From Gossypium raimondii (lineage: Eukaryota > Streptophyta > Magnoliopsida > Malvales > Malvaceae), in NCBI RefSeq assembly GCF_025698545.1, contig NC_068571.1, positions 44,611,733-44,675,732 of the forward strand: a DNA stretch of 64,000 bases, in the 5' to 3' direction. The first letter of the stretch is position 1; the number at the start of each line of letters is the position of its first letter. The translations under genes were made by a program, and so were the position numbers. The notes below the pieces were generated by a model, which saw only the letters and a program-made list of their open reading frames with translations, had not been told where the DNA came from and did no database searches. Shown in pieces: positions 47,889 to 58,458 of the stretch.

Positions 47889-49751
47889 TATATGCTAATT
47901 TCTAACAAGTATTTCTATGTAGGCTACGATTGCGCATGCTTTAGAGAAGACGAAATACGAGGATTCAGACATCAAGTGGAAGGAACTTGACCCAAAGTAT
48001 CATTTTTCATGTCAATTCATTGCTGATACAATTTCAATGAATGCTGCAGATTTCATTATAGCAAGCACATACCAGGAGATTGCAGGGAGGTTAGAGAATT
48101 AGCCATATCGAACTCTGACTGTTCGTTTTTCTTGAAGTACCAGATCCAATATTGCTCACTTGTAACTTATTTTACCATGATTTGTGACATAGAATTCAAT
48201 CATGTTGTTTGCAGCAAAGAGAGACCTGGACAATATGAGAGTCATGCTGCATTTACACTCCCAGGGCTCTGTAGAGTTGTTTCAGGCATCAATGTTTATG
48301 ACCCTAAGTTCAACATCGCTGCTCCCGGTGCCGATCAATCTGTGTATTTCCCGTATACGGAGACCGGAAAACGATTCACATCATTTCATCCTGCAATTGA
48401 AGAACTTCTGTACAGTAAAGTGGATAATGATGAACACATGTAAGTGAAGGTCTATTGAATTATATTTTGCTTCAAATCACTTGGGATTATTCAACATCTT
48501 ATTGAATTATTTTGCTTCAAAACAGTGGTTATCTAGCAGACAGGAAGAAACCTATAATTTTCTCAATGGCAAGACTTGATACAGTGAAGAACTTGACTGG
48601 ATTAACTGAATGGTACGGTAAAAACAAAAGGCTAAGAAGCTTGGTCAACCTTGTAATAGTAGGAGCCTTCTTTAATCCCTCTAAATCAAAAGATAGAGAA
48701 GAAATGGCTGAAATAAAAAAGATGCACGCACTCATAGAGAAATACCAACTCAAGGGCCAAATCCGATGGATAGCCGCGCAGACAGACCGTAACCGAAACG
48801 GCGAACTCTACCGTTGCATTGCCGATACAAAGGGTGCATTTGTTCAGCCAGCTTTATATGAAGCATTCGGTCTTACAGTGATCGAAGCAATGAACTGCGG
48901 TTTGCCGACCTTCGCAACCAATCAAGGAGGCCCTGCCGAGATCATTGTGGACGGAGTTTCCGGTTTCCATATTAATCCCACAAATGGAGATGAATCAAGC
49001 AACAAAATTGCTGATTTCTTTGAGAAATGCAAAACCAATCCTGCATATTGGAATCAGTTCTCAGCTGATGGATTGAAACGCATAAATGAATGGTAATAAA
49101 ACAAGTTACAACCGTGGCTGCTCATTTCTTTTGCAATATTAAAGCGCTGACTTGGGTTTTTTTTTTTTTGGGCTTGTAGCTATACCTGGAAAATATATGC
49201 AAACAAGGTATTAAATATGGGATGCATGTATGGGTTTTGGAAACAATTGAACAAAGATCAGAAACAAGCTAAACAGAGATACATTCAAGCATTTTATAAT
49301 CTAATGTTCAGGAATCTGGTATATATATATATCTTTCTCTATTACTGGTTCACCTTTCATTGCTTTGATTTTATATCTGTTTATTAATATTAAAAAAACA
49401 TTTTACAGGTAAAAAATGTTCCTTTAGCAAGTGATGAAACTCAGCAACCAGACTCAAAGCCAGCAGACAAACCACAGCCTACACCGAGGCATGTCTAACT
49501 TCCATTAAAAACCCTTTCTTTAAAATCCGAGTCTGAGTAATATAATATCTACTATTAAAGATTTCTGGGAAAAAAACCAACCATTAACAAATCTACATGT
49601 TCCATTTATGCAGCACCAAGCGATCGCAGTCACGACTTCAAAGGTAGAAATGATGTTTTATTTTTTTGGATTATTATGTTTCCATATTCTGCAATGTATG
49701 AAAACTCACTGAAAGCATTTAACGATGGTCTCCAGGTTGTTCGGAGCTTAG
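46040..49751 (+). CDS. SUS6: Sucrose synthase, SUS5/SUS6 type
   Basis: Fourteen coding exons fit in frame: 46040-46252, 46330-46487, 46578-46770, 46854-46972, 47052-47364, 47456-47629, 47710-47826, 47923-48089, 48215-48439, 48526-49092, 49180-49318, 49409-49488, 49614-49643 and 49736-49751, giving 836 residues. Sucrose synthase reversibly splits sucrose with UDP into UDP-glucose and fructose. The N-terminal SUS domain contains [31 protein letters not shown] and [10 protein letters not shown]. The GT-B glycosyltransferase half contains [23 protein letters not shown] and [18 protein letters not shown], with the paired glutamates of retaining GT4 enzymes. The head ([28 protein letters not shown]) and [11 protein letters not shown] match the SUS5/SUS6 clade, in Arabidopsis linked to sieve elements and callose. 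The introns after exons 6 and 12 appear to start with GC. The Gln/Pro/Lys-rich tail ends RLFGA. Confidence 0.95.
47843..47883. repeat. CA microsatellite in sucrose synthase intron 7
   Basis: About twenty uninterrupted CA units within the intron between 47826 and 47923. Likely length-polymorphic. Confidence 0.9.
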
Positions 49752-50124
49752 TCAACACAGCTGTATATTGATCAACACTGATCTGCAATGGTGGATGTTT
49801 ATTTGTTTCATTTGGAGATTATGGTTACATTATTAATCATCATGTAATAATTTGTTTCAAAATAAGATGAAAAAAAAGTACTTTGAGGCCACTGATTTTA
49901 TTTTAACTTCAATGGATTTGCTACAAGTTTTAGCAATGTTGAGCTTTCAGCAAATGAGCTTCAGGTTTTTTATCATTGATTTGACTGAGTCAAATAATAT
50001 ATTTCATTATCTTTAATTATTTGTGTGCCTTTGGTTTCCAATAGGATTTATTTGAAGGTGATCTCAAAAGATTAAAGGTAAACTTCATTGCTAATTACGC
50101 AATTGATGATTAGTTTTTATTTAA
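49752..50124 (+). other. 3' region of sucrose synthase
   Basis: Probable 3' UTR to about 49,865, where AATAAGATGAAAAAAAAG could act as a poly(A) signal region. The rest is AT-rich with nothing recognised. Confidence 0.4.
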
Positions 50125-50703
50125 TTATGAAAAAGTTGTAAAGTGATTACTCAATTATTTAATTTTGTTTTTTCTTGGTCACTTGACTAAATGGTTAATA
50201 AGAAGATGATGTGATAGCTTTTAAATTTGACATACAATAATATTTATACCTATCAATTTAATCTTAATTCTAAATAAATTAACTCTTAAAATTCATATAT
50301 CATGTAATGTAGTCTTTTTTGTAGTTTTGCTTTTTATTTGTGACATTTTACTTAAAAGCTAAAAACAAATTTAGCAGCTAAATTTGATCTAAAATATACC
50401 AAAAATAAAAATACCAAAAAATCCTAGATAATAATATTTATCTTTTCTCATTCTTTTAAAATTAATATTTAATATCACGAAAAAAAAGTAAAACTATAAA
50501 AAGATTAAATTACGAATGTGTAAAATTTAAGGGTTAAATTGTTTAGAATTAAATACTAAATTGACACAATGTACAAATATTAAGGGTTAAAATTACTATT
50601 ATATCAATTTTAAAAGCTACCAAATTAACGGCGGACAATGAAAAAAGAAAAAAGTTAAATAATTGAGTGGTATTTTATAACTTTTTATAGTTGGATAAAT
50701 AAT
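50125..50703. mobile_element. Foldback MITE, relative of the 40 kb element without its insertion
   Basis: Left phrases 'agttgtaaagtgattactca' and 'gatagcttttaaatttgaca' have inverted partners 'tgagtggtattttataactt' and 'atatcaattttaaaagctac' on the right. The central part (near 50,300-50,340) continues smoothly where the 40 kb copy is interrupted. Confidence 0.6.
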
Positions 50704-51055
50704 ATTTAAATTTGAAGGTAAGAAATGTGAGGAGGAATCAGGAACTTCATAAATCATAAAATAAAACCAAAAAATTTTATTAATGAATCATAATGCACAA
50801 CCCTAACGCTTTTTGAGTAAAGAAAAAAGAGGGCCCAAAAACAAGAAAAGAAGAGCCGGAGAAAAGTTGAGCAATAATGATTATTTATTTGCACAGTGAA
50901 GACTGAAATGGCAATTGGCAAGTTCACATTTTGATGAAAAAGATCGAATCGATTCCGCTACATCTTATTTTTCAGACACCAATCTAATTAAGCTCTTTAA
51001 CTTTCCTATTTTCTTTAGTTTACTGTCTCTTTCCTTTGTTTTGTCTCTCAACAAA

Positions 51056-51940
51056 ATGTCCAACCCATCTTCTATAACTGCAACTGCAGCTCTTCTTCTC
51101 TCACTCATCTCTACTGTCACTTCCCATTACTCTTCCTCCACCTTCTCTTCTTCCCCACCGGCGCCACAGTCCACCGTCTGGCACTCCGCACGCGCCACTT
51201 ACTACGCCGCTTCGGATCCTCGCGACGCCGTCGGCGGTGCTTGTGGGTATGGAGACCTAGTCAAGGCTGGGTACGGTATGGCGACTGTGGGTTTAAGTGA
51301 AGCTTTGTTTCAGCGTGGACAGATCTGCGGTGCTTGTTTCGAGTTAAGGTGTGTGGACGACCTGCGGTGGTGTATACCTGGGACATCTATCATTGTCACC
51401 GCCACAAATTTCTGTGCTCCAAATTATGGGTTCACGGCGGAAGGCGGTGGGCGTTGTAATCCTCCTAACAAACACTTTGTACTTCCCATTGAAGCTTTTG
51501 AAAAGATTGCTATTTGGAAAGCTGGCAACATGCCTGTCCAGTATCGAAGGTATACAAATCTGGGTTTCTTACATTGTTGGATTTGTTGGGATAAAACATC
51601 TTAAATTCTGTCTCATTTGTCTTAAAACAGGATAAAGTGCAGAAAAGAAGGAGGTGTACGATTCACCATTGATGGCTCAGGGATCTTCGTGTCAGTTCTC
51701 ATCAGCAATGTTGGAGGCGCTGGTGACATAGTTGCAGTTAAGATTAAAGGTTCAAGAACGGGGTGGTTACCGATGGGTCGGAATTGGGGACAAAATTGGC
51801 ATATAAATTCTGATCTAAGGAATCAACCACTTTCATTTGAGGTCACTAATAGTGATGGTCTTACACTTACATCTTACAATGTTGCTCCTAAAAATTGGAA
51901 CTTTGGCCAAACTTTTGAAGGAAAGCAATTCGAGGCCTAA
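51056..51940 (+). CDS. EXPA13: Alpha-expansin 13
   Basis: Two exons, 51056-51549 and 51631-51940, give 267 residues, close to Arabidopsis EXPA13. Residues 1 to about 23 are a signal peptide, followed by a Ser-rich linker. A GH45-like domain follows ([43 protein letters not shown]), then a C-terminal beta-sandwich binding domain ([27 protein letters not shown]). Expansins loosen cell walls without hydrolysis. The usual HFD motif reads H140-F141-V142, so the acidic residue is missing; EXPA13 proteins as I know them share [19 protein letters not shown], so this is a clade trait and not damage. The first in-frame ATG is at 51056; the upstream extension of the frame has no ATG. A tiny upstream ORF at 50908-50934 lies in the possible leader. 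Confidence 0.95.
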
Positions 51941-52927
51941 GATGAAAGAAAAGCATCATCATCAACAATAATGTAATGTTGGTTATTATTTATTATATAT
52001 AGAGAGACAAGACTGTCCTATTCTTTTCTTTCTTTTTGTTTATCTGTTGTTTTGTACTGATTGGGGATGGAAATGGAAGGGTAGAATTGGCGACTTTTTT
52101 TATTGTGTGTAAGGACTTAAAATAGCAGGATATATCAATTTTGCCCAAAATTTCCATTTTTTCGTAGTTCGATGAGGTTTCACAAAATAGATCCTTCTGG
52201 TTGAACTAATGAACTAATTTAATGTAAAAAATAGACGTATTGGATGATTAACAAGAAATTGTATTTGACTTAATGAAGACCATGTCAACCATGGTGATAT
52301 GCAAACTTAGCTTCACAAATTGCCTTCAAAGCTCTTTAGTCAATAAACTGCAATATGACAACACTACGATGACTGGAGATTGTACATCTCAGACAAGTTT
52401 CCAAACATGCACAATTCACTGCAGCTGTTATTCTTTTTACTATTTTGGATACTTAGGTGAATGGGAATCACTTCTTCCTAACACATGCAAGCATTTATTA
52501 CAACAGAAAAGAATGCTGGAGTGTCCTGCAATACATGTCTGCATAACTAACACATAAAAGGGGATTTCAAGTATAGTCAGAAGAAACAAATACAAGATAA
52601 CACACTATCTACACATCCATGAACCTTCCTTCTAAAAATGTTATACAAATAACATAACACAATTTAGGAAACCTATGACATTAAATAAAAAATCACGCAT
52701 AAAAAGCTTTTTATGTCAGGTACATGACAAATGAATCCTGCTACTCCAATCATTCTTATCCACCACCATCTTCTTACCTATAATCGATCTTGTGTAATGT
52801 CAATTTACTCGATCTTTCAAACACATGCATCCGTCGATCCGTGCCTTATATCGCCAAACCAATGTAAATGGTTTTCTATCACCTTGCTCAACTTTGAGAT
52901 GAATATCATCATATCTAACTACATCCT
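51941..52927. other. 3' flank of EXPA13 and intergenic DNA
   Basis: The EXPA13 3' UTR probably runs to about 52,100. The open frame at 52273-52557 shows no domain or codon pattern that would support a gene. Nothing else is recognised. Confidence 0.4.
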
Positions 52928-53082
52928 TAAGGTGGGTTTGGATGGGCGATTGAGTGCGGTGCGGTGCGTTTAGCTTACTTTTTGTCTCACGCTATAGTAT
53001 CGCAACAGTATCTAATCTCACCGCCACCCCTATTTTTACACTAACAGCAGGTAAACGCACCGCCCATCCAAACTCACTCTTA
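52928..53082. mobile_element. Small MITE with GTTTGGATGGGCG ends
   Basis: The left end TTAAGGTGGGTTTGGATGGG pairs with the inverted right end CCCATCCAAACTCACTCTTA. The 155-bp interior contains GC-rich 'gcggtgcggtgcgttt' and its inverted form. Non-coding. A clear target duplication was not established. Confidence 0.65.
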
Positions 53083-53695
53083 GTCTTATCATACATCTAT
53101 CTTAACATTTGTGTCTCGGCTAGACTAGTGTTTTGTATATATTGCTTCTTGTTACCCCAACATTCCCTACCGTATAGCAAAGCAGGTCTCTTAGAACTGT
53201 CCTATAGCAAAGCAGGGCTCTTCTGTCACAAGTCTCCACCTTTAATCCTATAGTTAACATCTCCATTAATCTCTCCTATCTTTCTTAATTATACTGCCCC
53301 TAGGTACTTAGAACAACTCTTGACAATCAAATTGCTTCTTCAAATAAATGTACACAGCTATAGACTCGATTTTCAATCTATACTCAATTGCAGTTATACA
53401 TTGCAAAAAAGAAAGACACTAGAAGATGCAACTAATAATGTACAAAAATAAAATTTGTTCACAAAACTTTAGATTTGAATCAATCAAAGTGTGATGAAGC
53501 TATAGTATACAAACAAATGAATATTTGGTTTTCAAACATGTAAAAAGAAATTGTCATACAAAAAAAGCATACTTGTGTGTTAATCCAAATCAAAGGAAAA
53601 AACTGGCAAGAATCAAGCCTCTTCTTTCTTTCTCAAGGTTGCTGTAAAATAATAGGTATAATAAAAAAACAGCTAAGAACAGGATTTAAGAGTAA
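53083..53695. other. Intergenic and probable 3' UTR of the next minus-strand gene
   Basis: A short direct repeat 'ctatagcaaagcaggnctctt' occurs twice near 53,170-53,223. The last 100 bases or so may be the 3' UTR of the gene at 53696-54826. Confidence 0.4.
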
Positions 53696-54826
53696 TCAAA
53701 GAGTTTGATGAGATTCAATAAGCAATGTATTTAGCATAATCTGAACAGCAGCTTCATAGATAGCTCCATCATAATGCATGCCATCAGATGTACAATGCGG
53801 GCCACAATTCCAAGTTAATGACTGAAAATCCAACAAAAACAGAGGGCCACCGGTTTGGCGTAAAAGCTTACTATCACCGAGTGCTTTATCATAGGCATGC
53901 CACATTGCATCATTCATCTTCGCCCTCTTCTCCTCTGTGTTCAACATCCCATTGATCAGCACCGGCATCCCGAGCCAAAACAGGTGGGATGACTTGATGG
54001 GGACTGAGCCAGTTACCGGTTCATTCATGGCTAACTCAGTTGAAAATGGCAACAAGGAAACTACTTGAGTTTTTAATATATGCAAGTGCAGATCATAATC
54101 TGATGCATTGGTGAAATGAAGCATGTGCCAAAGACCAGCACCCATGATCATAACATCAGGGCAATTCTTTTGGGTCTTGAAATTCATCACCAAATTGGTC
54201 AAATTCATAACATAAGGTGCCCAAATGAAATCCAATTTCATACCGGTTTCGTTAACTAAAACGCTGTAATCGCTATGCCTTTTGAACAAATCAGCTCGAA
54301 CTGAATCCATGCGTTGAGATTGAGGACCCAAAATCAGATTTAACAAAGAGAGGGTGAACAATCGTGCTTGTGAATCACCGGCGATGACCACCCAAGAGCC
54401 GTTCAGCAAGTCAGAAGCATCAGATTTAGACAATTTCGTAAACTCACAAGCTTTAAGCTTATAAGAATCGGACCAATCCCAACGCTTATCGTAAAAATCA
54501 GCAATGGAAGAGGAATTCTGGGTGTTGTTGAAATGATGAAAAGAAGCGTTGGGCTTGACTTCCCAAGAAATCTCGTTGACTAAATTGATACAAGAAGAAC
54601 GGTGATCGAAAACAACGGCGGAAGAGACGGATGTGACGAAATCGGGAACCGAAGGGAAATAAGGAGTTAAATGAACACAAATGGCGAGAGAAATGAAAAG
54701 GGCACCACTGAAAAAGAGCATCTTGTTACGACTCAAGTGCCAACCAGCCATTCCCATTGGAACTAAAACCACCACGCACGCCGCCGCAGCTCCTAACTGC
54801 ACCGCCCCTAACATCATCATCAACAT
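53696..54826 (-). CDS. SGNH/PC-esterase-like type II membrane protein
   Basis: An uninterrupted 376-codon frame on the minus strand starts MLMMMLGAVQLG. Two hydrophobic segments lie at about residues 5-28 and 37-55, so the bulk probably faces the Golgi or ER lumen. The catalytic-type signature is GDSQARLF (block I serine) near residue 150 and a C-terminal DGMHYD (DxxH) near residue 350, the serine and Asp-His pair of SGNH esterases and acyltransferases. NMLNTEEKRAKM-like and NCGPHC segments lie between. The pattern resembles the PC-esterase fold of CAS1 and TBL-type O-acetyltransferases, but it lacks the TBL 'DCxHWCLPG' motif, so it is a different branch whose substrate I cannot name. Several Asn-X-Ser/Thr sites fit a lumenal domain. 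No intron is apparent. Confidence 0.8.
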   Translation of the reverse strand: MLMMMLGAVQLGAAAACVVVLVPMGMAGWHLSRNKMLFFSGALFISLAICVHLTPYFPSVPDFVTSVSSAVVFDHRSSCINLVNEISWEVKPNASFHHFNNTQNSSSIADFYDKRWDWSDSYKLKACEFTKLSKSDASDLLNGSWVVIAGDSQARLFTLSLLNLILGPQSQRMDSVRADLFKRHSDYSVLVNETGMKLDFIWAPYVMNLTNLVMNFKTQKNCPDVMIMGAGLWHMLHFTNASDYDLHLHILKTQVVSLLPFSTELAMNEPVTGSVPIKSSHLFWLGMPVLINGMLNTEEKRAKMNDAMWHAYDKALGDSKLLRQTGGPLFLLDFQSLTWNCGPHCTSDGMHYDGAIYEAAVQIMLNTLLIESHQTL

Positions 54827-55037
54827 ACTCTAATTTTCATCATATTTTTTTGTTTGTTTTTTCCTCGATAGCAGATCTCGGTATTTCACGATACTACAGT
54901 AAACATTACCGGTGAAATGGCCTTTCTTTTTCTCTTTAATTGCCTTGGGAATAAAGACTACTACACCTGAAAGCAACCGTACAACAATAAGCTTGGCTTT
55001 ATTTTCTTCTTATAAAATATTACAGTTGTTAATATTA
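54827..55037 (-). other. Upstream region of the PC-esterase-like gene
   Basis: Pyrimidine-rich leader on the plus strand view, AT-rich beyond. No TATA box is convincing. Confidence 0.35.
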
Positions 55038-56715
55038 CAAATCTGGATTCTCGGCTGTGTAAAAATTCAAGGTAAATTGCTGTGTTAATGGCATTACTTT
55101 AGTGATATAAACTAAATTGAAGGATTCACCAGTTATGGCAATTCTTTTATATTATTTTAACCATTTTTACAATTGATTTTTCAAGGAAGATATTAAACAC
55201 CTTAAAGAGGAAACAACTGTTAGTGTTGCGTTAAACAAATCTAAAATTTGGATAATATTTTCCAATTTTAAGGTAATTTATTGCGTTAATGGCAACTAAG
55301 TTTAAAGATAGAACAAAAATTATTTTCTAAGTTGTATCTTGGAACGCCTTTGGTATTGATAAAGCATATAGTATAGTTGGGCGAAACAATACATGTCAGT
55401 TCATAAGGTATTTCAAATCAGGCAGTACGAGGATAGCTTCAGTCAGGAAACTGGGTTCATTAAAATATCAACGGAACGGTAAAATTGGATTCAAGATTCA
55501 ATGGGGTTGACGGAGTGTTACGAAATGGAAATGGGGAATAGGTTCTTGGGTATAACATACATTTGGGGAAATGTTCGATTTTTTATAATGAATTATGGGG
55601 TATTTTGGGTGGGTTAGTCCTTCTTCAACGGCAATGATTCATTCTGATAGTTTGTAAGTGGTTAAAGGCATTCAAGATAGTTCATTGATAGTTTCAAGTT
55701 CTGCTTTAATTAAACAGATTCATTAGATTTTGGCACATAAAAATCATTGGATTTTAAAAGAATATTTATAAATTTATAGATAGTGGTGGTGTATATATTC
55801 GGAAACTTGAATACTAGTTTTATTGTGAGATGTGGTGTAGGAGCTTTATTATATTATTTTACATGACCGTTTTAACCATTTTTTAAAATTGAATTTTGAA
55901 AATTGTTTTCTTCTTTTCGGCTAATTTTCTCTCAAATTTAAGAATTTCACCAGAACTTGAGAATATTTACATTATAAATTATGAATCATTATTTATATAT
56001 TCACAATTGATCACAGTTTTATTTTTAAAATTTCCTTCTCATAATCTTATTATATATTTTTACCATAAATTCTAAATTATTTTAAAACATAATATTAATC
56101 GCACATGCAAATTTGGGATTTATTATGTTGTTGGATAAAGTTGTATCACGACGTAAAATTTTAAGGTAATTTATTGTGTTCCACTAAATTAAATGATAGT
56201 CAATTGATGTAAACAAATTGGAATATATTATAATAATGGTATTAGAGAATTTGATATAGCTAAATAAATACTAATTTTATTGCCCTATAAAATCATCACA
56301 TTTAGTAATTTTACCTCATTATTGTAAATTTGAAGTTTGAAGGTGTCGAAAGGAAACAATTTTCTTGAATTTATTATTTTTTCAGGTTTACTCTTAATTT
56401 TTATAATTACTTTCTTGTCTCTCAAATGGATTATATATTTGACAATTTTATTTATTTCATCAAAACTTTACTATCAGATAATCTATATTATAAGATTATC
56501 AATTATTAATTATATTTTTACATTTTAAATTTCCTTTTCATAATATAATGCACAAGTTTTATAATTATCTTTTCCAGTTGTTAGTATCGTGCTAAGCAAA
56601 TCTGAAATCTTTTATATTGTTGTATAAGATTCTCCCACCATGTAAAACTTTAAACTAATTTATTGTGTTAGTGGAACGAGTTTAGTGACATAACCTAAAT
56701 TAAATGATAGACACA
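55038..56715. repeat. Four degenerate copies of a local repeat
   Basis: A core like 'aattttaaggtaatttattg' plus 'gtgttaatggcaa..agtttagtgatataaactaaattaaatgatag' recurs near 55,070-55,125, 55,255-55,310, 56,157-56,200 and 56,645-56,712. Two copies are preceded by 'gttgttagt.t.g..aa.caaatctgaaat' (55,210 and 56,577). Copies are in the same orientation, diverged and unevenly spaced. The DNA between (about 55,330-55,800) is less AT-rich but has no frame I can support. Confidence 0.6.
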
Positions 56716-56867
56716 AAATTAATTAATGTATAAATTAAATATTTTTTTATTGGACAGCCGTAAAAATCGATTGTAAACAAAGTGGAATATACTATAATGG
56801 TGGTGTTAGAGATTTTTGTTTGTATACATAGATGTTGCCGATTTGAAGCTGATGAAGGCAAGCAGCT

Positions 56868-58068
56868 TGGTTCATGAGAATGCACAATTGAGGTTGTTGA
56901 GGGGATGAGTTCTTTCGGAATAAATTTTTAAAGTGTTGTCCATTAAACAATCAAATAAATTTTTAAAAATCATCTTCGAAGAAAATTTTACCTCTCGTAC
57001 TCTACCAAGAACTAGTGTACCATGAGCAGTTGCCCTAAGGGCTTAGTTTACAAGGTTGAGAATGCCTCGACCTACGTGGATATATAGTCACACACCAAAA
57101 CGATATGAGCATCTCGCTCATGGTGGGTTCACACCCCTAACCTATAGCATATATATCACTTGTTGAAGAAGATGGTACTTAAAAAAGGCCACAAAATTAT
57201 TAATCCTGCCAGGGAAATGGGCCATTGATTGTGTTATTGTTGAGAGTTATTTGTACAGTAATTTGTATATTGAAAAACTTTACCATTTTCAATCTTAATT
57301 TGGATTTCAAATTTGCAAAAAATTTGCATTGATTTCGTGTACAATTTGCCAAAATGTGAATTCCATTCACTAAAATTATTATTATTAAGACATTTGATAT
57401 TTGATTTTAACATTGGATTCAATTATTTCAAAATCAAGATAAATTAAAGTGAGAGAAAATTTACTTTCAACATTTACTTTTTCATTCTCAAAAGTTGAAA
57501 TTGAAATTTTACTTAGGAACACCAAACTCTTTTACCAAATCAACCCAACAAGCTTGACCTAGTTGCATGGTTCATGAGAATGCACAATTGAGCTGGGATT
57601 AACTCTTTTGAGAGAAGTTTCTAAAATGACATCCGTTGGGTAACCAATCAAATCCCAAACAATTCAAAGTATTGTCTCCAGAATAGTATTTTGCCTGACG
57701 TGCTCTGTCAAGAGTCAACATGCCATAAACACCTTGACTATACGTGGGTGTACAATCACCTACCAAGACGATTTGAACGTATCACCCTTGATGAGATTCA
57801 AACTTTTGATCTATGACATCCAAGTCACTTCTTGTTGGGAAGATGGTACTCAAAAAGTTGCATTGCTTTCATGTGCAAATTACTAAAATGTGAACTCCAT
57901 TCACTAGAATTATTATTATTATTAATATAAGATATTTGATATTCGATTTTCGCATTTAGTTCAATTATTTCGAAATCAAAACAGATAAATTCACTTTCAA
58001 CACTTGTTTTTTCTTTCACAAAAGTTGAAACTGAAATTTTAGAACACTACCAAATCGGGACCCAACAC
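56868..58068. repeat. Old direct duplication, two copies of ~500-690 bp
   Basis: Copy 1 (about 56,868-57,555) and copy 2 (about 57,566-58,068) share, in the same order, 'ggttcatgagaatgcacaattgag', a GC-richer middle with 'tcaca..ccaa.acgat', 'gttg..gaagatggtact', 'aaaatgtgaa.tccattcact' and 'aaaagttgaaa.tgaaatttta'. Both open frames within it are short and unsupported. Confidence 0.65.
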
Positions 58069-58458
58069 AAAATGCGACGAATTGATTGCAAAATGTAGAC
58101 ATATATTATTGTTTTTAGAGCTAACAACATGAAAATGACTGCGTAATAACAAAAGTTCGTCCTAGAAGTATGCATCTCAATATTCAACATGTTTTCACTC
58201 CAACAAAAATAATAATAATTGTAAACAAAATGGGAATGGTGAAGTGAGGAATGCAAAGTTTTTGTTGGCATCAACTAAGGTTTAGAATGGTTCATATTTC
58301 ATACAACACTGCCAAAGCAGCCCAAAGCACCCACGCGCTTCCGGTCTGCTCTTTTCGTAATCATCATCGTAGAATCTTTTGATAAACTACCTATCAACTG
58401 GTTCTGATAAAGCAAAAGTATGCTTACTTCTTGTGAACAGGGAAGACCATCCAACTTC

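Noticed and set aside
50915-51055. N-terminal extension of the expansin frame
   Set aside because: It has no ATG and would bury the signal peptide; the ATG at 51056 gives a normal secreted expansin.
52273-52557. Plus-strand frame of 94 codons after EXPA13
   Set aside because: No recognisable domain and composition like the surrounding non-coding DNA.
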